Of a DNA stretch of 64,000 nucleotides, positions 27,540-36,591 are shown piece by piece. How positions within the stretch are numbered: the stretch's first letter is position 1; every line of letters begins with the position of its first letter. Origin of the DNA: Flavisolibacter nicotianae (GTDB lineage Bacteria > Bacteroidota > Bacteroidia > Chitinophagales > Chitinophagaceae); assembly GCF_003628535.1 (NCBI RefSeq), contig NZ_RBCI01000001.1, positions 496,001 through 560,000 on the forward strand. The letters are read 5' to 3'. A program made the position numbers and the translations under genes. Under the pieces are notes generated by a model that searched no databases, was not told where the DNA came from, and worked only from the letters and a program-made list of their open reading frames with translations.

Positions 27540-28543
27540 GTTTTCGATAGCGTTAATTTCTGGAGAAACCGGAGCAAGGGTTTGATAAACAAATCAAACC
27601 GTTCGATGTGCGGCAGGTGACCCACATTGTCCAGTTCCACCAGTGTTGAATTTTTTATGCGTTGCTGCGTGGTCCTGCCGAGTGCAGGATAATTTCCCAT
27701 GGTCTTTCGAACGTCGTCACTCACTAAATTTTTACCGATGGCGGTGCGGTCACGCTGGCCAATGATCAGCAATGTTGGTACTTTGATATTTTCCAGTTCA
27801 TACACCACCGGCTGCGTATAAATCATTTCAGAGGTTAGCGCGGCGTTCCAGGCAATGACCGGGTAGCCGGGATTTTTTGTCCAACCCGCCAGCATGTTCA
27901 CCCACTTGTCGTACTGCGGTTTCCACTGCCCGCCGTAATAGCTTTCCTGCTGGTAGTTTTTGATCTTGTTATAATCCTGCTTGAGTTCGTTCTGGTATAA
28001 AACGTCAACCGGTTGATAGGGCGTTTTCAGCTTGTAATCTTCCAGGCCGATCGGGTCTTCCAAAATAAACTTTTCCACCCGCTCCGGAAATAGTAACACA
28101 AAGCGGCTGGCTACCATGCCACCCATGGAGTGGCCCAGCACATTCACTTTATCGATACCCAAACTATCGAGCAGCGTTTTTGTATTCTGCGCCAGCAGGT
28201 GAAAAGAGTATTGAAAACTTGCCGGCTTTGATGATTTGCCAAAGCCAATCTGGTCGGGCATCACAACACGAAAGCCGTTTTGCGACAACACCATTGCCGT
28301 ACTGTCCCAATACGCACCATTGAAGTTTTTGCCGTGCAGCAGCAACACCGTTTGACCATTGGGCTTTGATGGCTTCACATCCATGTAGGCCATCCGCAGG
28401 TTTTGCTTTTGCTCGTTCAACGGCAGGTACCGAACAGGAAATGGATACGCAAAATTCTCCAGTTCCAGGCCCAGTTCACGTACCTGTGCTTTGGCACCAA
28501 AACCTAAAATCAAAATCAGAAAAAACAATCCGCCTCTTTTCAT
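27536..28543 (-). CDS. Exported alpha/beta hydrolase
   Basis: A 335-residue protein with a signal peptide (MKRGGLFFLILILGFGAKAQ). The alpha/beta hydrolase fold is clear: LLLHGKNFNG (oxyanion region), VVMPDQIGFGKSSKP, the nucleophile elbow VLGHSMGGMVASRF (Ser of GHSMGG at about 141), LIIGQRDRTAIG for the acid, and NVGHLPHIE for the histidine. Substrate unknown. It overlaps hemF by four bases and therefore is translationally coupled inside the haem operon, but a haem-related role is only suggested by position. Confidence 0.88.
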   Translation of the reverse strand: MKRGGLFFLILILGFGAKAQVRELGLELENFAYPFPVRYLPLNEQKQNLRMAYMDVKPSKPNGQTVLLLHGKNFNGAYWDSTAMVLSQNGFRVVMPDQIGFGKSSKPASFQYSFHLLAQNTKTLLDSLGIDKVNVLGHSMGGMVASRFVLLFPERVEKFILEDPIGLEDYKLKTPYQPVDVLYQNELKQDYNKIKNYQQESYYGGQWKPQYDKWVNMLAGWTKNPGYPVIAWNAALTSEMIYTQPVVYELENIKVPTLLIIGQRDRTAIGKNLVSDDVRKTMGNYPALGRTTQQRIKNSTLVELDNVGHLPHIERFDLFIKPLLRFLQKLTLSKT

Positions 28544-28625
28544 AACCTCATTTTAGTTGATGAGTGATCAGTTATGAGTCGTTGTTCGAGTCAATGGCGA
28601 TTGATCACTCATCATTCATCACTCA

Positions 28626-29654
28626 TTACTGATATTCCTTCACCGCTTCCACAAAGGCTTTGGCATGATCCACCGGAACGTTCGGCGTAATGCCGTGACC
28701 AAGGTTGGCGATGTAATTCTGCGCACCAAAACCATCGATCATTTCCTTCACCCACTGCTTGATTTGCGGAATGGGTGCCAGCAATTTTGCGGGATCAAAG
28801 TTACCCTGGAGTGTGATGTTGTTGGATGTTAATTCTCTGGCGGACTGCGGCGTAATGGTCCAGTCGATACCGATTCCGGAAGCGCTGCTCCGGCTTAAAT
28901 CTTTCAGCGCATACCAGGTACCTTTCGGGAACAAAATGACCGGCGCACTATCTTTCACCGCATCGGCAATTTGCAGCAAATACGGCTGCGCATAAGTCTT
29001 GAAATCTTCCGGCGACAGCGAGCCTGCCCAGCTATCGAACACCTGCACGGTATCGGCACCGGCTTTCACCTGTGCTTTCAGATAATCGATGGTGATGTCA
29101 GTAATTTTTTGCAGCAGGGCATGCGCCAGTTTGGGTTGCGTGTAAGCAAACTGTTTTGCCTTGTCCCAGGTTTTGCTGCCCTTGCCTTCGACCATATAAC
29201 AAAGGATCGTCCACGGCGCACCGGCAAAACCAATCAAGGGCACACGGCCATTCAATTCTTTTTTGGTGAGAGACAGTGCATCGAGTACATACTTCAAATG
29301 CACTTCGGCATTGGCCGTATTCAGGGCATCAATGTCCTGTTGCGTCCTGATGGTTTTTGGAAGTGAAGGTCCCTTGCCTTCTTCCATCAACACGTCCAGC
29401 CCCATCGCTTGCGGGATCACCAGGATGTCGGAAAAGATGATGGCTGCATCGACGCCAACCTGGTCAACCGGTTGCAGGGTAATTTCGGTAGCCAGCTCCG
29501 GAGTTTGCACACGGGTGAAGAAGTCGTACTTGTCGCGTAACTTGATATAATCGGGTAAATATCTTCCTGCCTGGCGCATCATCCATACCGGTGGACGCTC
29601 CACTCTTTCCTTCCGCAAGGCTCGTAGTAACAGATCGTTTTTTAACTCCGTCAT
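28626..29654 (-). CDS. hemE: Uroporphyrinogen decarboxylase
   Basis: Removes four carboxyl groups from uroporphyrinogen III to give coproporphyrinogen III. The 342-residue protein has the N-terminal signature [16 protein letters not shown], the second signature [16 protein letters not shown], the [11 protein letters not shown] segment and the C-terminal [14 protein letters not shown] loop. It lies 24 bases after hemD. An 80-base spacer with gatcactcat direct/inverted motifs separates it from the hydrolase gene. Confidence 0.96.
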   Translation of the reverse strand: MTELKNDLLLRALRKERVERPPVWMMRQAGRYLPDYIKLRDKYDFFTRVQTPELATEITLQPVDQVGVDAAIIFSDILVIPQAMGLDVLMEEGKGPSLPKTIRTQQDIDALNTANAEVHLKYVLDALSLTKKELNGRVPLIGFAGAPWTILCYMVEGKGSKTWDKAKQFAYTQPKLAHALLQKITDITIDYLKAQVKAGADTVQVFDSWAGSLSPEDFKTYAQPYLLQIADAVKDSAPVILFPKGTWYALKDLSRSSASGIGIDWTITPQSARELTSNNITLQGNFDPAKLLAPIPQIKQWVKEMIDGFGAQNYIANLGHGITPNVPVDHAKAFVEAVKEYQ

Positions 29655-29678
29655 AAATTGTATTTTCTGTGCTTATGG

Positions 29679-30386
29679 TTATTGTTTTTGCTGGCTCAAA
29701 TACCTGATTGCCTGCTGTGTCATTTCCACTTTATCGGTGACATGCGCCACCACTATTTTTTTGGCTTTCTGTTGCTGCAGTGCTTCTTCAGTGGTTTTGC
29801 CAATGGCAAATAAAACAGTGTTTTTGGCAGGCTGGTTTTGGCGGTAAAAGGCCTGGACAGCACTCGGGCTGAAAAACAAAATGCCGTCGTATTCTTTCAC
29901 CAGTTTTGATGACGTTTCCTGCGTTTCGTACACAACTATCTCTTCCGCTTTCCCGCCTTCGGAACGCATTTTATTCGGTAGTTCGTCCCTGCGTTTGTTG
30001 CCGCAAAAAAAGATCACGTCTTTTCTGCCATCGTCAATGAGACGTTCCCCCAGTCGCTGTGCATTTTCAGCCGTGGCAACGAGTTTGTCCTTGCCCCATT
30101 TTTCTTCAATTAATTTTCGTGTGGTATTTCCAATGGAATAAATCTTCCAGCCCGGAACCTCGGTCGCCTGGGACGCGACGGCTTCCACAGCGTTCATGCT
30201 GGTGAACACTACAACGTGTTCTTCGGCAGCAAGCGCTTTTATTTTTTGAAACAATTCTTCATCCTGTACCGGTGCGGTATCAATAAACGAGAATTCATCA
30301 ATGATCACATGGCTACGTGCGCCAGCCTCCACGACAGCTTTCGGAAGCGGACGGGTACTCAGCAAATATTTCTTACTGCTTTCCAT
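29679..30386 (-). CDS. hemD: Uroporphyrinogen-III synthase
   Basis: Cyclises hydroxymethylbilane with inversion of ring D to uroporphyrinogen III. The 235-residue protein is weakly conserved, as usual for HemD, but has YLLSTRPLPKAVVEA at the start, VVFTSMNAVEAV at about 58-69 (first-lobe turn), IYSIGNTTRKLIEEKWG, VIFFCGNKRRDELP, GILFFSPSAVQAFYR at about 166-180 (second-lobe turn) and FAIGKTTEEAL. It overlaps hemC by 14 bases and precedes hemE, the canonical position. A second HemD-like gene lies at 17695-18495. Confidence 0.9.
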   Translation of the reverse strand: MESSKKYLLSTRPLPKAVVEAGARSHVIIDEFSFIDTAPVQDEELFQKIKALAAEEHVVVFTSMNAVEAVASQATEVPGWKIYSIGNTTRKLIEEKWGKDKLVATAENAQRLGERLIDDGRKDVIFFCGNKRRDELPNKMRSEGGKAEEIVVYETQETSSKLVKEYDGILFFSPSAVQAFYRQNQPAKNTVLFAIGKTTEEALQQQKAKKIVVAHVTDKVEMTQQAIRYLSQQKQ

Positions 30387-31296
30387 TTCGCACGGTTTGA
30401 ATGATGCGTTGCGTACGCGGGTCTTTCAGCAACAGTTGCGCGGCTTCTTCACCCATATTTGCGCTGTTTTCCAGCTCCCGCTCCATCGCCACGGTCACCA
30501 GGTCAGTTCCGTCCGGCGCACAAACGTTTCCATCAAGGCGAACAATGTTTCCATTCTTTACCGCCAGTGCGCTAATTGGCGTAGAACAACCGCCCATCAG
30601 CGCACGCAGGAAATCACGTTCAATCTTTGTGCAAAGCGCCGTGGCTTCGTCGTTGAATGACTGGCAGGCTTCAAAAGCAAGATCATCATCTTCCCTGCAC
30701 ACGACCATGATGGCTCCTTGTGCAGGTGCCGGCAGCATCCAGTCCAGGTCAACGGATTTTTCGGGACGCAACTGAATGCGCTCCAATCCTGCTGCCGCGA
30801 AGATGGCACCGTTCCAATCGTTCTCCTGCACCTTGCGCAAACGGGTGTTCACGTTACCGCGGAGGTTTTCGACTTTATGGGCCGGGTACCGGTTCAGCCA
30901 TTGTGCAATGCGGCGGATACTTCCGGTGGCAATGGTGGCTTCGGAAGAAAAATCAGCCAGGAAATCAGCGCTGTGTTTGAAAACAAAAATGTCTTTATGC
31001 GAAGCCCGTTTCAGCACAGCGGCTTGTTGAATGCCCTGCGCCAGTTGCGTGGGCACGTCTTTCATGGAATGCACTGCAATGTCGATGCGATTATTGAGCA
31101 GCGCTGCGTCAAGTGTTTTGGTAAAAACGCCGGTTACACCCAAGGCATAAAGCGGCGTCACTGTATCCACATCGCCTTCGCTTTTCATATGCACCAGTTC
31201 CGAAGAAACACCTGCGTCTTTCAGTAAGCCTTGCACCAATGTAGCCTGCCACACAGCCAGTTGGCTGTCTCTTGTACCGATACGTAAAGGGTTCAT
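30373..31296 (-). CDS. hemC: Hydroxymethylbilane synthase (porphobilinogen deaminase)
   Basis: Polymerises four porphobilinogens to hydroxymethylbilane on a covalently bound dipyrromethane cofactor. The 307-residue protein has RIGTRDSQLAVWQA at 5-18, the catalytic aspartate in HSMKDVPT (Asp80), GSIRR, NLRGNVNTRL, and the cofactor-bearing cysteine in LMGGCSTPI (Cys237). Its ATG overlaps the hemA stop (TAATG), indicating translational coupling. Confidence 0.96.
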   Translation of the reverse strand: MNPLRIGTRDSQLAVWQATLVQGLLKDAGVSSELVHMKSEGDVDTVTPLYALGVTGVFTKTLDAALLNNRIDIAVHSMKDVPTQLAQGIQQAAVLKRASHKDIFVFKHSADFLADFSSEATIATGSIRRIAQWLNRYPAHKVENLRGNVNTRLRKVQENDWNGAIFAAAGLERIQLRPEKSVDLDWMLPAPAQGAIMVVCREDDDLAFEACQSFNDEATALCTKIERDFLRALMGGCSTPISALAVKNGNIVRLDGNVCAPDGTDLVTVAMERELENSANMGEEAAQLLLKDPRTQRIIQTVRNGKQ

Positions 31297-32522
31297 TAAT
31301 TATTTGCGTTGATAAAATTGTTCAGGGCAGAAAGGTATTGGCAGCCTCGCTGGTTTTGCACCTTGATCTTGCCGGCTGTGTCGTTCAGCACCCGCTGAAT
31401 ATGTATGTCGATTGTCTTGGGACAGGTGGTGGTGGGTTGCGCATAGTGTGGATGCGCATACAGTTCTTTCAGCTTTCCTTTCAGGTGCTTCAGCATGGGC
31501 ACATGCTTGCGCATTTCGCACCAGTCCTGGAACTCGATCAGCAGCTCGGAAATGATGCCCTTTGCTTTCGGCACTTCGGCAAGCCGCATTTTCAGCGTAT
31601 CGTCCTTGAGTTTGGAAAGCTTGTCCACGTTCACCATGTGTACGTTGGGGAGAACCTGTGCGTCGCTGGCCACATTGTACGGGATGGACAGGTCGAGGAT
31701 AATTTTTTCCCCTTTTCCTTCCACGTGTTCTTTCAGGATCACCGGCTGCGCTGCGTTGGTGGCAACAAGAATGATATCGGCCTTGGCCACTTCCTCGTTG
31801 AGACAGTCCAGCGAACTGTGTTGCAGATCCAGTTCACCGGCGAGGTCCTGCGCCTTTTCGGGTGAGCGGTTGATGAGGGTAATGTTTTTTGTTTCGAGAT
31901 AGTCCACCAGGTTTTTACAGGTGTTGCGACCGATCTTTCCCACACCGAGCAACAAAATCTTTTTGCCCGAAGGATTGGGAACCATGTTGGCGATGTATTG
32001 CACAGCGGCAAAAGCAACGGATACCGTTCCGCCACTCAGCGAGGTGGTATTCTTGATGATTTTGGAAGATTGCAAAACACAGTTGATCAGCCGCTCCGTA
32101 AATGCCCCGATAAAGCCGGCTTCCTTCGCCACCTTCACCGCCGATTTTAACTGGCCTACGATTTCATAGTCGCCTAAAATCTGGCTATCCAGGCCGGCAC
32201 CAACGTTGAACACATGCTCAATGGCTTCGATCCCGTTTTTAATATAGGCTGCTTTCTGAAAGGTTTCGGCATTCCCCACGGTTTGTGAACAAAGCAGTTC
32301 AATCAGTTGTTGGCTTGAATGTGCAAAGCCGTAGATTTCCGTGCGGTTGCAGGTGGAAAGAATGAAAAGCTCGTTCAATCCCTGGCCCGCCGCCTGCACC
32401 AGCAAGGCAGCGTATTGCTCGGCCCCAATGGCAAACTGGCCGCGAACCGAAGCATCCGACTTTTTATAGTTGATGCCTGCTACGTAAAAATTGGGGATAG
32501 TTTTGAAGTAGTGATTTTCCAT
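31296..32522 (-). CDS. hemA: Glutamyl-tRNA reductase
   Basis: Reduces glutamyl-tRNA(Glu) to glutamate-1-semialdehyde, the committed step of C5 haem synthesis. The 408-residue protein has the catalytic cysteine in FILSTCNRTEIYG (Cys58), the substrate segment GAGLDSQILGD, the NADPH site LLLGVGKIGRNTCKN and a C-terminal dimerisation helix region. The start at 32522 (MENHYFKTIPNFYVAGIN) is chosen over an in-frame ATG at 32621, because the -7 box at 32548-32555 lies between them. First gene of the hemA-C-D-E-hydrolase-F-hydrolase-B-L string. Confidence 0.95.
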   Translation of the reverse strand: MENHYFKTIPNFYVAGINYKKSDASVRGQFAIGAEQYAALLVQAAGQGLNELFILSTCNRTEIYGFAHSSQQLIELLCSQTVGNAETFQKAAYIKNGIEAIEHVFNVGAGLDSQILGDYEIVGQLKSAVKVAKEAGFIGAFTERLINCVLQSSKIIKNTTSLSGGTVSVAFAAVQYIANMVPNPSGKKILLLGVGKIGRNTCKNLVDYLETKNITLINRSPEKAQDLAGELDLQHSSLDCLNEEVAKADIILVATNAAQPVILKEHVEGKGEKIILDLSIPYNVASDAQVLPNVHMVNVDKLSKLKDDTLKMRLAEVPKAKGIISELLIEFQDWCEMRKHVPMLKHLKGKLKELYAHPHYAQPTTTCPKTIDIHIQRVLNDTAGKIKVQNQRGCQYLSALNNFINANN

Positions 32523-32547
32523 TCTCCTTTTGTCAACTGCGATGGTG

Positions 32548-32555
32548 CAAAAGTA
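32548..32555 (-). promoter_or_regulatory. -7 box of the hemA-led haem operon
   Basis: The minus strand reads TACTTTTG, a perfect TAnnTTTG box, 26 bases before the hemA ATG. A TTTTT run rather than TTG occupies the -33 position. Confidence 0.45.
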
Positions 32556-32776
32556 ATTTCGGGAAGCGCCGTAGCCTAAAAACATTGTCACTGGACTGTC
32601 ATTTGACAAACTGACTTTCATCAGGTTACACGGTGAGGAGCATCAAGTGGCGATTTTGTTGGATGAACTGTCAAGACTCGTGAAACGTCAACCGGCAGAC
32701 GTTCAACAAGCCATCATAAAACAGGAAAGCCTGTCTTGTTTGCCCTTTCTCCTTTCCCGTCTCCCGTTTCCTGCCC

Positions 32777-32784
32777 TACTTTTG
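32777..32784 (+). promoter_or_regulatory. -7 box of hemH
   Basis: TACTTTTG lies 10 bases before the hemH ATG at 32795. The hemA and hemH promoters point away from each other across about 220 bases, so a shared regulatory region is possible; I saw no clear operator palindrome in it. Confidence 0.4.
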
Positions 32785-32794
32785 ACGCTTTATT

Positions 32795-33841
32795 ATGAAA
32801 AGAGCAATCGTGTTAATGAACCTCGGTTCGCCGGACAGCACAGACGTCAAGGACGTGAAGCGTTACCTGGATGAATTCCTGATGGACGAACGGGTGATCG
32901 ACAAACCCTGGCTGTTCAGGGCTTTGCTGGTAAAGGGCATCATTGTTCCTTTTCGGGCACCCAAATCGGCCGAAGCGTACAAGTCTATCTGGACGGAAAA
33001 AGGTTCGCCGCTGATCGTGATCTCCGAACAATTACGCCATGCGTTGAAAAAAGAAGTGGACGAACCCGTGGCCATTGCCATGCGCTATGGCAACCCTTCT
33101 CCCAAAGCGGCGTTTGACAAACTGGTAAATGAAAACCCCGACCTGGAAGAGGTCATTGCCATCCCCCTCTACCCGCATTATGCCATGAGCTCTTACGAAA
33201 CGGCCGTGGAATATGCAAAAGAGCAGCACAAAAAAGGTGGCTATCCGTTTAAGCTCACCACCATCAAACCGTATTACAACAACGAAGACTACCTGCAGGC
33301 GCTGGCAGAAAGCATCAAACCACATCTGGAAGGCGATTGGGATCATATTTTGTTTTCCTACCATGGTGTTCCGGAGCGACACATTTACAAGGGCGACATT
33401 ACCGGGCAGCATTGCCTGAAAGTGCCCAACTGTTGCGAAGTGCCTTCTCCGGCATACGAATTTTGCTACCGCCACCAATGCTACGCAACAACAAAGCTGG
33501 TAGCCGACCGGCTAAACATCCCGAAAGAAAAATGGAGCCAGTCGTTTCAATCACGGCTCGGAAGAGACCCGTGGCTGCAGCCTTACACGGTAGCCCGCTT
33601 TGAAGAACTACCAAAGCAGGGTGTAAAAAAACTGCTGGTGGTGTGCCCCGCCTTTGTGAGCGACTGCCTGGAAACGCTGGAAGAAATTGCCGAAGAAGGA
33701 AAAGAAATTTTCCTGCACGCCGGCGGCGAACGCTTTGAAATGATCCCCTGCCTGAACGTGCACCCGTTGTGGGTGAATGCATTGGCAAAGTGGGTGAAAG
33801 AATATGTAGAAGGCAAGCAGGAAATGGTGCTGGAGAATTAA
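32795..33841 (+). CDS. hemH: Ferrochelatase, cysteine-rich internal segment
   Basis: Inserts Fe2+ into protoporphyrin IX, the last step of haem synthesis. The 348-residue protein has the catalytic histidine in FSYHGVPERH (His190), YRYGNPS-type substrate segment (AMRYGNPSP), FQSRLGRDPWLQPYT and the acidic VSDCLETLEEI (Glu293/297). Between the catalytic histidine and FQSRLG lie five cysteines (207, 213, 214, 224, 229), a pattern like ferrochelatases with an internal [2Fe-2S] cluster. It is 82 bases upstream of hemJ and divergent from hemA. Confidence 0.95.
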   Translation: MKRAIVLMNLGSPDSTDVKDVKRYLDEFLMDERVIDKPWLFRALLVKGIIVPFRAPKSAEAYKSIWTEKGSPLIVISEQLRHALKKEVDEPVAIAMRYGNPSPKAAFDKLVNENPDLEEVIAIPLYPHYAMSSYETAVEYAKEQHKKGGYPFKLTTIKPYYNNEDYLQALAESIKPHLEGDWDHILFSYHGVPERHIYKGDITGQHCLKVPNCCEVPSPAYEFCYRHQCYATTKLVADRLNIPKEKWSQSFQSRLGRDPWLQPYTVARFEELPKQGVKKLLVVCPAFVSDCLETLEEIAEEGKEIFLHAGGERFEMIPCLNVHPLWVNALAKWVKEYVEGKQEMVLEN

Positions 33842-33923
33842 TAATTAATTATGAACAATGAATAATTGCGCAATCAGGCCCATTCATTTTTAATTTTTTA
33901 ATTAGTCATTATTAATTAACCGC

Positions 33924-34475
33924 ATGTACTTCTACCTGAAAGCTCTCCATATCATTTTCGTGGTCACCTGGTTTGCCGGCATGTTTTACATTGTTCGCCT
34001 GTTTATCTACAATGCGGAAGCCAACGACAAAGCAGAACCGGAAAAAAGCATTCTGCAAAAGCAGTTCGCCATTATGATCAAACGGCTGTGGCTGGGTATT
34101 ACCTGGCCGTCGGCCATCCTGACGCTGGTCTTCGGGCCGCTGGTGATGTTCAACGGCGGCTGGAATAAAACCCTGGACAGTGAAGCGGGACGTTGGTTAG
34201 CGGTGAAGCTGGTTTTCGTTGTACTCCTGTATGTTTATCACTTTTCACTGCATGCCCTTTACAAGCAGCAGGCTGCCGGCATCTTTCGTTTTTCTTCGCA
34301 AAAGTTACGGGTGTGGAACGAAGTGGCGACGATCTTTCTTGTTCCCATTGTGATGCTGGCAACCGTGAAATCCAGTCTAAGCTGGTTGTGGGGATTGATT
34401 GGGCTGGTGGGTTTTATCATTGTTTTAATGAGTGCTATTAAGATTTATAAGACACTTCGCACCCGGAAAAGCTGA
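33924..34475 (+). CDS. hemJ: Protoporphyrinogen IX oxidase HemJ
   Basis: A 183-residue membrane protein of the HemJ (CopD/UPF0093) family, which oxidises protoporphyrinogen IX to protoporphyrin IX in the inner membrane. Four to five membrane helices are visible (ALHIIFVVTWFAGMFYIVRLFIY; ITWPSAILTLVFGPLVM; LAVKLVFVVLLYVYHFSLHALY; EVATIFLVPIVMLATVKSS; LIGLVGFIIVLMSAIKIY). The conserved haem-ligand histidine (His9) and the tryptophan in VTWFAG are present. Its place after hemH completes the pathway in this locus, since neither HemG nor HemY is present. Confidence 0.92.
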   Translation: MYFYLKALHIIFVVTWFAGMFYIVRLFIYNAEANDKAEPEKSILQKQFAIMIKRLWLGITWPSAILTLVFGPLVMFNGGWNKTLDSEAGRWLAVKLVFVVLLYVYHFSLHALYKQQAAGIFRFSSQKLRVWNEVATIFLVPIVMLATVKSSLSWLWGLIGLVGFIIVLMSAIKIYKTLRTRKS

Positions 34476-34676
34476 GTTCGCCGTTTTAGTTTGTTGGTAC
34501 ACTGGGGAATTGCTATTTTGTCGGCTTCCACCAACCCGAACTATGGAAGCATGACCGCCGCTACCACCACCAAAACAAAAGAACGACTGCTCGCATTGGG
34601 AGGAGTCGTCGACACAGCACGTGTACGCACTGCCCAACTTTACATACAGGTAAAGTTCCTTGGGTACTCCGAAACA

Positions 34677-35963
34677 ATGGACGACTACGAACAGCGAAAG
34701 CTCCGCATCTTTAATCAACTAAACTTTTTTCTTGCGCTTTCCGGCCTCCTGATTCCGCTGCTGGGAATGTTGCTGCCGGGCAATACTCCGCACACGATTT
34801 GGCTGATGACGTGTTGGCCCGCGGTGGTGAACATTGTGGTGCTGGCACTGAATGCTTTTCACAAGCACAACGCGGCCCTTTTAACCTGCTTTATTTCTTA
34901 CCCGCTCTGCATTTGCATTGTTTATCTCAACGGCATCAACCCTGGGATTGAGCTCCATTTTTTACTGCTGATCGTGCTGTCGGTTTTCTTTCTGAACGAC
35001 ATTGGGCTGATGCTCTTCAGCATTGGCCTGTCGATGATCTCGTTCTTTATTCTGGCCGTGGTGCTCAACCATTTTCTTTTTGAAGTCGCCAAAGAAAACA
35101 CGCTGGTATTTTTGCTGAACAAAGCCATCTCGCTGGCATTTATTTTTTATGGTTTGTTCCTGATCAAAAAAGAAAACGCACTTTACCAGTTCAACATCCT
35201 CACCAAGCAGAAAAACCTGCACGAAAAAAACCTGGAGATCGAAAAGCAAAAAGAAGAACTGGCAGATCTGAACACATTTAAAACAAAGCTTTTCTCCATT
35301 ATTTCGCACGACCTGAAATCACCGGTTTATGCGCTGCGGACCTTGTTTCAGCAGATCCACCAGTGCAACCTTCCGCCGTCGGAAATCAAAGCCATGGTTC
35401 CCGACGTGTTGAATGACCTGACGTACACCACCAGCCTGATGGAAAACCTATTGCAGTGGGCCAAATCGCAAATGGATGCCGATGTGGTCAACCCGCAGGA
35501 GATCAGGCTGGAGGCACTTGTTGTTGATGTGATAAGGCCTTTGCGTTTACAGCTTGAAACCAAAAAGCTTTCGCTGGAAGTCGAGATGGATTCCAATGTG
35601 CATGTTTACGCCGATAAGAACACCATTCACTTGGTGCTGCGCAACCTGCTGTCCAATGCCATCAAATTCACGCCAACCGGTGGACACATCCTGGTTGGCT
35701 GCACCGGCAAAAATGGCTGGAAGGAAGTGTATGTAAAGGACTCCGGTGTGGGCATTGATGAGGAGGCGCTGCAAAAAATCTGTCAGCAGATCTTTTATAC
35801 CACCAAAGGCACATCAAGCGAAGCCGGTACAGGACTGGGCCTAATGCTTTGCAACGAGTTCCTCGCCAAAAACAGGAGCAAGCTGGAAATAATAAGCTCC
35901 GTTGGACATGGCAGCCGCTTTTCCTTTTTGCTGCCGGAACGTGCGGAAGAAAATGCTGGCTGA
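34677..35963 (+). CDS. Membrane sensor histidine kinase
   Basis: A 428-residue histidine kinase. Six membrane helices occupy about residues 12-170 with very short loops, so the signal is probably sensed in the membrane or is internal. A coiled coil follows (about 175-205, NLHEKNLEIEKQKEELADL), then the H box FSIISHDLKSPVYALR (His about 213), the N box LVLRNLLSNAIKFTP, G1 VKDSGVGIDEEAL and G2 GTGLGLMLCNEFL. The ATG at 34677 begins just before the first helix; a longer TTG-initiated frame would add 62 low-complexity residues. No partner regulator is encoded next to it on the same strand; a receiver protein is convergent at 36592. Confidence 0.87.
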   Translation: MDDYEQRKLRIFNQLNFFLALSGLLIPLLGMLLPGNTPHTIWLMTCWPAVVNIVVLALNAFHKHNAALLTCFISYPLCICIVYLNGINPGIELHFLLLIVLSVFFLNDIGLMLFSIGLSMISFFILAVVLNHFLFEVAKENTLVFLLNKAISLAFIFYGLFLIKKENALYQFNILTKQKNLHEKNLEIEKQKEELADLNTFKTKLFSIISHDLKSPVYALRTLFQQIHQCNLPPSEIKAMVPDVLNDLTYTTSLMENLLQWAKSQMDADVVNPQEIRLEALVVDVIRPLRLQLETKKLSLEVEMDSNVHVYADKNTIHLVLRNLLSNAIKFTPTGGHILVGCTGKNGWKEVYVKDSGVGIDEEALQKICQQIFYTTKGTSSEAGTGLGLMLCNEFLAKNRSKLEIISSVGHGSRFSFLLPERAEENAG

Positions 35964-36162
35964 CCAAGCTGGCATTAACCTGGCTCTTTTTTGGCAAGAT
36001 CCGGACCTGCGTAATCCGTTCTTTTTTGCCCGTCCTGGTAGTTTCATTTTCCGGCTTACAACTTTGCTCAATGCGATCTTTACTTTTCCCCATCTCTCCG
36101 TCTGTTACGGGAATCATTTGCTGTCGTGCGGACGCACACCGCAGGTGAAATAAAACGGACTT
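35964..36162. other. Non-coding stretch after the sensor kinase
   Basis: I see no coding signal or clear terminator in this stretch; together with the degraded gene to its right it makes a 630-base region without an intact gene. Confidence 0.4.
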
Positions 36163-36416
36163 CTACACTTCGCCGTTGACTTTGATGTACGTCACTTTTG
36201 CCGCGGCTTCGTCCACCATGTAGTTGGAGTTGTTGATCCCTTCCAATCCTTTGATTCCACCCAGAACGCCAATGCCGTAATTGCTGTTGGAAGCCGTGAC
36301 GGATTGCGCTACTTCAACTTGGCCGCTTTTGTTTCGTTTCAGCTTCTGTTTTTCAGGACGTCGAGGGAAAACAGGTCCGGTTCATTTTGGGCATCGTAGA
36401 GAAAGTATGCGCTCAT
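36163..36416 (-). pseudogene. Degraded gene with a likely frameshift
   Basis: On the minus strand one frame from ATG at 36416 reads MSAYFLYDAQNEPDLFSLDV and stops; a second frame, taking over around 36340-36355, reads GQVEVAQSVTASNSNYGIGV and continues to GLEGINNSNY and TYIKVNGEV, ending in TAG at 36163. Both parts have protein-like composition and join if one base is gained or lost. Codon use fits the genome. I do not recognise the family. It may be a decayed gene or a sequencing error. Confidence 0.35.
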
Positions 36417-36591
36417 AAGAAGTTGGATGGAGCGCCTGAGCCAAGGAAAAATGACGGCTGCCAAATTCAATCCAAATCGCGAGCACACGAGGGCTGGCCT
36501 GTTCGCAGTCGCTGGATTAAAAAGCATCGCGAAAGGGCAGCCTTCTGCACAAACGACGATACAACATTGAAAAGAGTTTGGCTTGTCCCTA

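Noticed and set aside
28544-28625. gatcactcat repeats between hemE and the hydrolase as a regulatory operator
   Set aside because: Short, simple-sequence-like and imperfect; no consistent spacing.
32495-32794. Operator palindrome shared by the divergent hemA and hemH promoters
   Set aside because: I looked for a dyad between the two -7 boxes and found none convincing.
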